A stretch of DNA of 64,000 nt from Nocardia mikamii NBRC 108933 (GTDB taxonomy: Bacteria > Actinomycetota > Actinomycetes > Mycobacteriales > Mycobacteriaceae), in assembly GCF_001613505.1 (NCBI RefSeq), contig NZ_BDCM01000007.1, forward strand, positions 1 to 64,000. The letters are read 5' to 3'. Both the position numbers and the translations under genes were made by a program. Shown here in pieces: positions 51,484 through 64,000 of this stretch. Positions within the stretch are counted from its first letter, which is position 1; every line of letters starts with the position of its first letter. A model generated the notes under the pieces. That model worked only from the letters and a program-made list of their open reading frames with translations, ran no database searches and was not told where the DNA came from.

Positions 51484-52389
51484 TCAGCCGATCCTCAACA
51501 GTGCGACGCCCCAGGTGCCGAACCCGTGGCTGATGGTCATGACGATCTCCCCCGGCGCGACGCCGTCCTCCAGATACGTCTGCAGATTGATCAGGTTGTC
51601 GGCCGAATGCACATGCGCATAGTCCGCGATGTTGTCCAGGTAGCACAGGCCGTGGTCGAGTCCGGCCGAGTCGGCCATGAATCGCACCGCCTCCTCGTTG
51701 ACGTTGTTGGCGATGATGCGCCGCACGTCGCCGCGGTCCAGGCCGGCGCGGTCGAGCATATCGGCGACCGCACGGGACAGGCCACGCTTGGTCAGCCCCG
51801 CCAGCGCCGGCATCTTCGCCACGCGGATCAGCTGGTTGGTGCCCTGGTTCGAGCCGAGCACCTCGATCCGCGACGGTTCGGCGGAGGTGATCAGGCAGGC
51901 GGCGGCGCCGTCGCTCAGTACCGAGAGCGCGTCGCGCAGAATGCGGGCGTGCGGGTCGGGGCACGCGTCGGAGGTGACCACCAGGACGTTGCGGGCCGAT
52001 CCGGCGGCGACCAGGCTGTGCGCGATGCGCAGGGCACTGCCGAAATTCGCGCATTCGGCCAGCGTGACACCGATCGGAGTGGCGCGGGTGAGACCGAAAC
52101 GCTCACAGAACCGCAGGAAGTCACCACCGGCAAGAGCGCCGGTTTCGGGGCTCGACGACGCGTAGACCAGCAGGTCGATCTCGGCGGCATCCACCGGGAT
52201 CCGATCGAGGGTGCTCGCGACCACCTCCGCGGCCAGTTGCAGCGGCGTCTGTTCGGTGCGGCAGTAGTGGTACAGGCCGAGGCCGTGCATATCGCGCAGC
52301 ATGGCCGGATCCTCCCGCAGCGGTTCGAGTCCCGCGATCGGCTCGCGGGCGCCGACCGCGTAGGAGATCCCGTGCAGGTAGACGCTCAT
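51484..52389 (-). CDS. KAS III-like ketosynthase, atypical active site
   Basis: 301 residues, thiolase fold of the FabH branch. The nucleophile Cys113 is in TLAECANFGSAL. The FabH His (H-Q-A-N) is replaced by N-N (IIANNVNEE) and the Asn loop reads HVHSADN, so the Cys-His-Asn triad is altered and resembles KAS III-like acyltransferases such as CerJ. Its start overlaps the end of the reducing PKS (ATGA), which places it in the same operon, so it may load a starter or release/transfer the finished chain. Clear orthologue not recognised. Confidence 0.85.
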   Translation of the reverse strand: MSVYLHGISYAVGAREPIAGLEPLREDPAMLRDMHGLGLYHYCRTEQTPLQLAAEVVASTLDRIPVDAAEIDLLVYASSSPETGALAGGDFLRFCERFGLTRATPIGVTLAECANFGSALRIAHSLVAAGSARNVLVVTSDACPDPHARILRDALSVLSDGAAACLITSAEPSRIEVLGSNQGTNQLIRVAKMPALAGLTKRGLSRAVADMLDRAGLDRGDVRRIIANNVNEEAVRFMADSAGLDHGLCYLDNIADYAHVHSADNLINLQTYLEDGVAPGEIVMTISHGFGTWGVALLRIG

Positions 52390-55300
52390 CGGGACTCCTC
52401 CTCGCGTAGGCGGCCGGACAGATAGCGGTGCATCGCCCGCACGGTCGGATGTTCCCAGTGCACCGCACCGGGCAGGTCGATGCCCAGGGCGGCCGACAGC
52501 CCGTTCTTGAATTCGAGCAGCGCCAATGAGCTCATGCCGAGCTCCAGAAACGGTGTGGCCGGGTCGATTTCGTCGGTATCGATGCGCAGAACCGCAGCCG
52601 TCCTGCTCAGCAGCAGCTCCCACAGCGCGGCCTCGCGCTCCTCGGCCGGGAGGCGGCGCAACTCGTCCGCCAAGGCCGAGGCGGCGCCGGAACCCATGGC
52701 GCGCAACGGTTCGTACAGCGGAACGGCACGCGAGAAGGGGTGCGCGCCGAGCCAGGCGTCGGCATCGAGACCGATGATCGCGGCGCGGGGGCGGCCGTCG
52801 TCGAGCAGCGTCTCCAGCAGTGTGTATCCCGCCGCCGGTGGCAGCGAGCGGATTCCGCGGCCGGCCAGATACTCCTCCGTCGCGGTGCTGCGCGCGGCGA
52901 GTCCGGTATCGCGGAAGGGACCCCATGCCACCGCGGTGGCCGCCAGCCCCTGGGCGCGCCGATAGTGGGCCAGGCCGTCGAGAAACGCGTTGGCGGCGGC
53001 ATAGTTCAATTGACCGCCCGAGGGCAGCACCGTCGCGGTGGAGGAGTACATCACGAAGTACTCGACGGGATCACCCGCCACGGCGCGGTGAACATTCCAC
53101 GCTCCCAACGCCTTCGGGCGCAGCACCGGATCGAACTGGGCCCAGCTCTGATTGGTCAGTACGGCGTCACGCAGCACGGCCGCGAGATGGAACACACCGC
53201 GCACCGGGCCGACCCGGGAGCGCAACCGCGCGACGGCGGCGCCGACCTCGGCCGCATCGGCGACGTCGGCGCGCTCCACCCGGACCCGTTCTCCCGCGGC
53301 ATTGAGTTCGGCGATGATCGCGCGTTCCTCGGCATTCGGCTCGCGGCGGGCCAGCAGCCCGATCTGCGCGCCGCCGCGTTCGACCAGGGTGCGGGCCAGG
53401 TCGAGACCGAGCCCACCGAGGCCGCCGGTGATCAGGACGCAGCCGGGTTCGGCCAGCGCCTGTGCGGCGCCGCGCACGATGTCGGTGGTGGCCGCGTCGT
53501 CGGTCACGAGCACCAGTTTCCCGGTGTGCGCGCCGGTGCTCATGAGACGAAAGACCTCGGGCGCCGCCGCGATCGGATGGGTCTGCACGGGAAGCGGTCT
53601 CAGTTCGCCGGAGATCACGCGGTCGAGGGTGTGGTGCAACAGTTCGGCGAAGACGGCGGGACGTTCGCGGTGCAGTCCGGCCATATCGACGGCGGTGTAG
53701 GTGATGCGGCGTTTGAAATGTTCCAGCGGGAGCCGCCCCGAGCCGTAGATATCGCGTTTGCCGAGCTCGAGAAAGATTCCGTCGGCGGCGACCGTGCGCA
53801 GACTCGCCTCGGCGGCCGCGCCGGTGAGGGAGTTGAGCACGATGTCCACGCCCGCACCGGCGGTGACGTCGAGGACCTGCTGCTCGAATTCCGCACTGCG
53901 CGAATCGAAGACGTGCTCGATGCCCTGCTGCCGCAGGTAGCGGCGCTTGTCCTCGGTGCCCGCGGTGGCGATGATCTCCAGCCCGTGCCGCTGTGCCACC
54001 GCGATCGCCGCAGAACCCGTTCCCCCCGTCCCCGAGTGGATCAGGATGCGCATGCCCGGGCGCACCCGGGCGAGATGTTCGAGCGCGTAGCACGCGGTGG
54101 TATAGGCGGTGGGCAGCGCCGCGGCGTCGGTGAGGGGGAAGGTCTCCGGTAGCCGATGGACCAGCGCCGCGTCGGCGACGGCATGGGTGGCCAGGCTGTT
54201 CAGCGCCACCGCCACCACCCGGTCGCCCACGCGCACCGCGTCGACCTCGGTGCCCACGGCGACGACGGTGCCGGCGCATTCCGATCCCAGTGGCACCTCG
54301 TCGAGATCCGCGAAGAAGCCCATGGCCCACATGACGTCGGCGAAGTTGAGACCGGCCGCGGCCACGGCGATGACGACCTCGCGCGGGCCCGGTCGCGGCA
54401 GGCCGCGTCCGCGCAGCGTCAGTGTCTGCAATCGGCCCGGCTCGTCGATATCCACCCCGAACCCGCGGGTTCCGGCGGCGACCACGGGGGGATGCGGGTT
54501 CAGCCGGACCCGGTCGAGGCGTGCGACCCAGCGCATTCCGGCGCGCAGCGCGATATGTCGCTCGCCGCCGTCGGCGAGTTCCGCGACCAGGTCGGCCGCA
54601 TCGTCGCCGTCCACGCCGGCATCGGCGGCCAGGTCGATGAGCGTGGTCCGCAATTCGGGGTGTTCGGCGGCCAGGGCCGTGCCGAAACCCCACAGGCCGG
54701 CCTGCCACGGGTCGACGCATTCCTGCGCCACCGCCTGTCCGCCGCGCGTGACCACCCACAGGCGCGGCGCGGAGGTCATCCGCACGAGGGTGCGCGCGAG
54801 GCCGAGCAGGGCGGCGAGATCGGCGAACGCCGTCGCGCCGTCCTCGGTTCCGGCGAGGTAGAGGATGTGGTCCGCGGGTTCGTCGAAGGTCGCGGCCTCC
54901 GATTCGCCCTCGCCGGTACTCGGCGCGACGGCAGCGGTGGCGGTCTCGGCGCCCGCGGCGACGAGTTCCCGGATCAGCGTCGCGGATCCCAGCGGTGCGT
55001 CGTCCTCCGCGTCACCGCCGACGACCACCCAGTGCCCCGAGAGCCGTCCGCTCGTGCGCGGGTGCTGTTGCCAATCGACCGCGAGGACCGCGGCCTCGGC
55101 GGTATCCGCGCCGTCGACGCGGGTCGCGGTCAACTCGCGCACCGTGGCGACGAGCGAACCGTCGTCGGCGTAGATGTCGAGATCGGCGGTCTGCAGGCGG
55201 CCCGCGCGTGCGTAGCGGCGCACATGGGCGTGGACCTGCGGCGGAATGTGGTCGGCGACGGACAGGGCGCCGATCGCGGACGGCAGGAACAGTTCGTCCC

Positions 55301-58300
55301 CGGCCAGGGCGCCGACCACCTGGAAACATCCGTCGAGCACCGCGGCCGCCGTCACCCCCTGCTCGGGATCACGCGCGCCGGTGACCGCGCTCACCCGGCC
55401 GAGCGCCTCGCCGTCGCCGACCGACAGTTCCGTCACGGTGCGGAACGCGGGCCCGTAGCGGGTGCCGTTGCGGGTGTAGGTGGCGTAGAGATCCTGCGGG
55501 TCGACCGCGGTGAGGCAGCGTCGCTGTGCCGCGCTCAGGCCCGGCGCCTCGGGCAGGTGCTCGCCCGAGACGATCCGTCCGCGAGCGTGCTCGGTCCACA
55601 CCGTGGCCGCGCCGCTCGGCTCCGCCGAACGGGCGCTGATCCGAAATTCGTTGTCGCGCAACACCACCTGAACTCGGCGGCCGGACTCGGGCAGGGTCAG
55701 CACCCGTTCGAACCTGATATCGGCGAAATGGCATCCCGGTCCGAAACCGTGCTGCAGGCGTGCCGCGGCGGCGAGATTGACCAGCCAGGCACCGGCGGCG
55801 ACCGGGGTGCCGCCCACGGCGTGGTCGAGCAGCCAGGGCGAGCGGGCGGGATCGACCACCCGCTGCAGGAGGCGTTCGCCGCTGACGGACGATTCGACCA
55901 CCGCCTGTCCGCCGTGCTGTTCGGCCGCCACGTCCCAATCGGAGCGCGCCCAGAACCGCTTGTGCTGCCATGGATACGACGGCAGGTCGACGATCCGGCC
56001 GCGCACACCGGCAGCCGCCCAGTCCACGGGAAGTCCGTGCACGTACAACCGGGCGATCAGCTCCAGGATGTCGCGGCGCGCATAGCCGTTGCGTTTCAGG
56101 GAACCGGCCACCGCGCCCCGGTCGTTCGAGGCATCGATGCGGGCGCGGATACCGTCGACCAGGACCGGATTCGGCCCGATCTCGACGAAGGTCGCCGGGC
56201 CCTCCGCGAGCACCCGCTCGACCGTCTCGTCGAGTCGGACCGTGCTGCGCAGATTGCGGGCCCAGTAGTCGGCGGTCAGCGCACCGGTGGGGACGTAGTC
56301 GGACTCGACGGTGGACAGGAATGCGGCCCGGCCGCCCGGGATCGCGGTGATGCCGGCGATCCGTTCGATGAAGGCGTCCAGGTGCGGATCCAGCTGGCGA
56401 CTGTGCGCCGCCGACTCGATCTTCACCCGGCGAGGGTCGTATCCCGCTGCGGCAAGCGCCTTTTCGAGCCGGTCGAGATCGGCGACCGTACCGGAGACGA
56501 CGACCTGCGCGGGACCGTTCACCGCGGCGAGGTCGAATTCCCCCTCGATCCGTTCCAGCCAGCCGTCGAGCTCGCCGACGCTCATCGGCACCGACAACAT
56601 GCCGCCGGTTCCCTCGATCGCCCGCAACGCCCGGTTGCGGTGGACGATGACCGCGGCCGCGTCCGCGAGGCTCAGCGCCCCCGCGACCCGGGCGGCCGCG
56701 ATCTCACCGACACTGTGGCCGATGACGGCATCGGGGCGGAATCCGTTCGCCGCCAGCAGCTCCGCCACTCCGATCTGCACGGCGAAGGACATGGGCTGGG
56801 CGAGATCGATACGGCCGCCGTCGGATTCGCCGGCGGCCAGCAGTTCCGCGATATCGATGCCCAGATGCGGTTCGAACGCGGCCGCGCATCGCCGTACCGC
56901 CTCCGCGAAGACCGGATGATCGGCCATGAGCTGGGCGCCCATCCCGGCCCAGTGCCCACCGAAGCCGGCGAAGACGAAGACCAGGGCGCCCGGTTCGCCG
57001 CGGCGTCCGCGAATCACGCCCGCGCGGTCACGGTCCTCGGCGATGGCGGTGAGGCCGCGTTGCAGTGCGGCGGCGGTTTCCCCGATCACCACGGCACGAT
57101 GGTCGAGCGCGGCGCGGCGCGACGCGGTGAAGCACAGGTCGCGCGCCGGAGTACCGGCCGCCGATTCGTCGCGTAGCCGAAGTGCCGTCTCTCGCAGGGC
57201 CTGACCGGTCGCCGCCGACAGCGGTAGGACCAGCAGTTCCCGCGCCGTTTCGGCGGCATCCTCTGGTGCCGGTCCGGTTCCGGGCGCCGCGGTGATGATC
57301 GTATGCGCGTTGGTCCCGCTGAATCCGAACGCGCTGACCCCCGCGTACACCGCTTCGTCGCCGGGGATCTCCTGCGCGTCGGCGGGGACCACGATCGGCG
57401 TGGCATCCCAGTCGATGAGCGGATTCGGTGCGTCGAAATGCAGTGTGGGCGGCACGATCCGGTCGCGGACGACGGTGATGGCCTTGAGCAGTCCGGCGAT
57501 CCCGGCGGCCGGTTCCAGATGCCCCAGATTGCCCTTGGCCGATCCGACGAGCAGCGGACGGTCACGTTCGGTGCCGAAAACCGCGGACAGCGCGCGTAAT
57601 TCGATGGGATCGCCGAGCGGGGTGCCGGTGCCGTGCGCCTCGATGTAGTCGATGCGGCCGGCCTCCACCTTGGCCTCGCGCAACGCATCCCGCAGCACCT
57701 GTTCCTGGGCGCGGCCGTTGGGGGCGGTGAGGCCGTTGCTGCGGCCGTCCTGATCGACGGCGGTGGCCACGATCGAGGCCAGCACGCGGTCGCCGGCGGC
57801 GTGGGCGGCGGATTCGCGTTTCAGCACGACGACACCGCACCCCTCGCCGCGCACCAGTCCGTCGGCGGCCGCAGAGAAGGGTGCGCAGCGATTGCTCGGC
57901 GAGGGCGCCCGCAGTTTCGACATCGAGATCATCGACTGCGGGGAGACGATCAGATTCACCCCGGCCACCACGGCCAGATCGCACTCCCCCGAACGCAGGC
58001 TCTGCACCGCCAGATGCAGCGCGACCAGCGCGGACGAACACGCGGTGTCGACGACCAGGGCGGGGCCCTGCAGTCCGAGGTGATAGGCGATCCGCCCGGC
58101 CGCCACCGACGGCGCCAGACCGGTCGCGGAGTAGATGTCGATCGCCGCCGGGTCGGTGGCCGCGGCGCCGTAATCGTTGGGGCACATGCCGACGAAGACG
58201 CCGGTTCGGCTCTCGCGCAGGGTTTCCGGTGGGACAGCGGCGTGTTCGAGCGCCTCCCAGGTGACCTCGAGCAACAGTCGCTGTTGCGGGTCCATGGCCT

Positions 58301-58663
58301 CGGCCTCGCGCGGTGAGATACCGAAGAAGGCGGCATCGAAATCGCCGATATCGGTGAGGGCGCCCATCTTCGCGATGAAGGACCGGCCGGGTGCGTCGGC
58401 ATCGGCGTCGTAGTAGTGCTCGACATCCCAGCGGTCCGGCGGGATGTCGACCACACCGTCGCCGCCCGCGCGCAGGAATTCGGCGAATCCGTCCAGCGAA
58501 TCGACCCCGCCGGGCAGGCGGCAGCCCGCACCGATCACGGCGACCGGCTCACTGCGCTGCGCCAGCGCCCCGCGGGCGGTACGCAAGGCGGCGATGGCGC
58601 CGCGTAAGGCCTCGCTGCTGTCGCCGCCCTCGGGCAGCGCACTCGGATTCGTCGCGGTCGGGG

Positions 58664-58667
<4 letters not shown>
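52386..58667 (-). CDS. Type I PKS, fully reducing: KS-AT-DH-ER-KR-ACP
   Basis: 2093 residues. KS (about 40-465) with Cys210 in DTACSS, EAHGTGTPLGDP and GNLGHLEPA. AT (about 565-880) with Ser652 in GHSVGE. DH (about 925-1230) with His949 (DHAVGGTP; the usual P is A). ER (about 1405-1720) with AGLNFADVMWAM and GTGGTGSAA. KR (about 1740-1930) with GGLGGLGLDL and Tyr1889. ACP Ser2047 in LGMSSL, where the usual D is S. The TTG start overlaps the previous PKS stop (TTGA) with GGAAGAGG upstream. It adds a fully saturated two-carbon unit per cycle, in the style of mycobacterial lipid PKS. Confidence 0.94.
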
Positions 58668-61969
<3,302 letters not shown>

Positions 61970-61974
61970 ATCCC

Positions 61975-64000
61975 TCACCACTGTGCGTCGCTGTGTAATG
62001 CCGCCTCCAGCAGAGCCAGCTCGGCGGCGATCGGATCCTCCGACGGGGGCGGCACGGGCCGGGCCGAAGCCGCCGGTTGCGACTCGGCCGAAGGCGGACC
62101 GGTCGGAGTCGCGACAGGGGGGGTCGGCGCGATCGAATCCGCAGCCGGAACCGCAACCGGCGAATCCGGCGCGGACGGGGACGGGGCCGAGGCATCCGAA
62201 TACGGCCCGGCCGGAGCCGACCCCGCGAGCGGTACGGCGGCGGCGCGCGGTGGTCCGTCCTGCGTCGTCCCGTGTGGCGGACGAGGGGCAACGGCAGCCG
62301 TGGCCGGGGACGACGCGCCGACCTCCCCGGAAACGATTGCGGCCGAGAGATATTCGGCCGCCTTCTCGACGGTCGGATAGTCGAATCCGAAGGTCGCGGG
62401 CAGCGCGAGTCCGAAGCCGTCCTGCAGGCGTGAGCGCAGTTCGACGACCGCGAGGGAATCCATGCCGAGCTGGGTGAACCCCTCCTCCGGGTCGATCAGA
62501 TGCCGGTCGTCGAGTCCCAGTACCGCCTTCACCTCGGTGGCCGTCAGATCACGGACGAGGGCCGGCCGGTCGGTCCGGGCAGCGGCCAGGACCCGTTCCC
62601 GCAGCGAGGCGGCTGGTCCGGCAGCGGCGGGGGTGGCGGCGATGCTTCCGTACCACGGGTCGCCGCCCGCGGCCGCCGCCAGTTTCGGCCAGTCGAGATC
62701 CGCGGCGACGACGGTCGGTCCGGCGGCGACCAGATTGCCGGCCAGCAACCGCAGCCCCTGTTCCGGCGAGAGCGGGCGATAACCGCGCAGCCGGGCCCGC
62801 TCGCGCTCCTCGGCGTCGAGACGGGCCGCCATCCCGATCTCCGCCCACGGGCCCCACGCGATGCTGGTCGCGGGGATGCCCTGGGCCCGCAGCACGGACG
62901 CGTACCCGTCCAGATAGGCATTGGCCGCGGCGTAGTTGGCTTGCCCGCCCGCACCGACGGTGGCCGTCAGCGACGAGAAGGACACCACGAAATCCGTTTC
63001 CGCGCCGATGATGTCGCGCAGCGAACGTATCCCGCCGACCTTGGGCGCGAGGACCTTCTCGAATCGGCCGGCGTCCAGCCCGGCGATCGTCGCATCGTCC
63101 AGCACCCCGGCCGCGTGCACGATCCCGCCGAGCGGATGCGGCGCGGCGGCGACCACGCCGGCGAGCGATTCGGCGCCGATATCGGCGGTGTGCACGGTGA
63201 CCGGGCAACCACCGTCGCGGATCTCGTCCAGCAGCTGTGCGGTCTCGGGATCGGGGGCGGTGCGGCCGACGAGTACGAGGTGGCCCGCGCCCTGTTCGGC
63301 CAGCAGCTGCGCCACGCGCGGGCCGATGCCCCGCAGACCGCCCGTGACGAGATAACTGCGATCGGGCCGGATCCGCGCATCCGTTCCCGGCTGTGCACGG
63401 CGAAGCCGCGCGACATAGCGATCCTGCCCGCGATGCGCGATTCGCATCTCCGGCGACCACCGGTGGATCTCTTCCGCCAGACGTGCCAGCGACGAATCGG
63501 CGTCGTCATCCAGATCGACTGTGCTGCAACGCAATTCCGGATACTCGCGACGCACGACCGTGGCGATACCCCACAGCATGGTCGCGGCCGGATCGGTGAC
63601 GTCGGCGTCGCCGGTCACCGGCTGAGCGCCACGAGTCGGCCACCACACGCGGACGCGTTCGGACGCCAGTGCCGGTAACGGTCGCACAGCCGCGGCACAC
63701 CGCTGGGCGCTCTCGCCGACGAACTGCGCGCTCTCGTCGTCCGTCGCGGACAGGCCGCGTAGGTCGACGAAGCCGCGACGATCCGCCGCGGCGAATTCCG
63801 CGGGCCACGACCCTATTTCGGCATCGGTGGCGGCGTGGCGGGTGATGCCCGATTCCGGCGGTACCTCCGCGCCGATCAGCACGGTCGCGGCCGGAATCGA
63901 CCGCTCGCGCAGCACCCGCGCGAACCGGCTCAACCGGTCGGGGTCGTCGTCGACCACCAGCAGCGACACCGGCTCGGCGCCCGCCCCGGCCGCCTCGGTG
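61975..64000 (-). CDS. Type I PKS, C-terminal part: KR-ACP-docking (continues past window)
   Basis: The frame is open to the last base, so the gene runs in from outside; 675 residues are visible. A Rossmann-like non-catalytic KR half precedes the catalytic KR (LVTGGLRGIGPRVAQLLAEQ) with its Tyr in GGQANYAAANAYL. ACP Ser is in LGMDSLAVVELR. About 110 Pro/Ala-rich linker residues then end in an acidic-hydrophobic helix (EDPIAAELALLEAAL), a likely docking element to the next PKS. The GTG at 63969 is internal. KS/AT/DH of this protein must lie beyond 64000. Confidence 0.92.
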   Translation of the reverse strand, partial: TEAAGAGAEPVSLLVVDDDPDRLSRFARVLRERSIPAATVLIGAEVPPESGITRHAATDAEIGSWPAEFAAADRRGFVDLRGLSATDDESAQFVGESAQRCAAAVRPLPALASERVRVWWPTRGAQPVTGDADVTDPAATMLWGIATVVRREYPELRCSTVDLDDDADSSLARLAEEIHRWSPEMRIAHRGQDRYVARLRRAQPGTDARIRPDRSYLVTGGLRGIGPRVAQLLAEQGAGHLVLVGRTAPDPETAQLLDEIRDGGCPVTVHTADIGAESLAGVVAAAPHPLGGIVHAAGVLDDATIAGLDAGRFEKVLAPKVGGIRSLRDIIGAETDFVVSFSSLTATVGAGGQANYAAANAYLDGYASVLRAQGIPATSIAWGPWAEIGMAARLDAEERERARLRGYRPLSPEQGLRLLAGNLVAAGPTVVAADLDWPKLAAAAGGDPWYGSIAATPAAAGPAASLRERVLAAARTDRPALVRDLTATEVKAVLGLDDRHLIDPEEGFTQLGMDSLAVVELRSRLQDGFGLALPATFGFDYPTVEKAAEYLSAAIVSGEVGASSPATAAVAPRPPHGTTQDGPPRAAAVPLAGSAPAGPYSDASAPSPSAPDSPVAVPAADSIAPTPPVATPTGPPSAESQPAASARPVPPPSEDPIAAELALLEAALHSDAQW

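Noticed and set aside
54156..57176. 1006-codon plus frame and 59339-62380 (1013 codons) antisense to the PKS genes
   Set aside because: Antisense shadows of highly biased PKS coding sequence; no motif, no ribosome site.

Overview
The window is GC-rich actinobacterial DNA, most likely from a Nocardia-like member of the Mycobacteriales. This rests on codon use, many GTG starts, ATP synthase a and c subunits that look mycobacterial, several secreted families typical of mycolata, and a mycobacterial-style reducing PKS. Genus is an inference. I see no rRNA, tRNA, CRISPR array, insertion sequence, integrase or attachment site.

Layout. 1-7060: end of a carboxylesterase, a small protein plus RDD membrane protein pair, a mucin-like Thr/Pro-rich membrane protein, a MarR regulator, a secreted protein, an SDR oxidoreductase and a small unknown gene. 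7361-13039: a compact three-gene locus of an aromatic amino acid hydroxylase, a one-module C-A-T-TE NRPS with a tyrosine-like specificity code, and a membrane-anchored catechol O-methyltransferase. 13193-19367: envelope, metal and stress genes (ferritin-like protein, His-rich protein behind a CsoR-type palindrome, cold-shock protein, secreted serine-hydrolase-like protein, secreted beta-propeller, PhoU). 19481-26165: glycosyltransferase-like protein, FAD monooxygenase, enoyl-reductase-like protein, a PadR gene and its divergent partner around four evenly spaced half-sites, thioesterase, CMD-family protein and a glycine-zipper secreted protein.

26177-33825 is a catabolic locus. An MFS transporter and an AraC regulator flank a six-gene minus-strand operon: quinone oxidoreductase, TauD/TfdA dioxygenase, BKACE, alpha/beta hydrolase and two CoA-transferase subunits. 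A likely logic is oxidation of an acid, cleavage of a beta-keto acid to acetoacetate, then activation of acetoacetate as its CoA ester. 34115-40052 carries small secreted or membrane proteins, an alpha/beta hydrolase with a Cys nucleophile, two more glycine-zipper paralogues, IclR, a lipoprotein, a fossil response regulator and a sirtuin.

40101-42631 is an ATP synthase operon holding only atpI-a-c-b-b', with no delta or F1 genes. 43328-50066 holds a glycosyltransferase, a MarR/FUSC exporter pair, AraC, a Cys-containing small protein and a TetR operon behind three tandem operators. 50151-64000 is the tail of a type I PKS operon on the minus strand, running in from beyond the window: KR-ACP, KS-AT*-ACP whose AT has lost its catalytic Ser, a fully reducing KS-AT-DH-ER-KR-ACP protein, an atypical KAS III, and a discrete acyltransferase with a repeat-containing tail that could supply the dead AT in trans.
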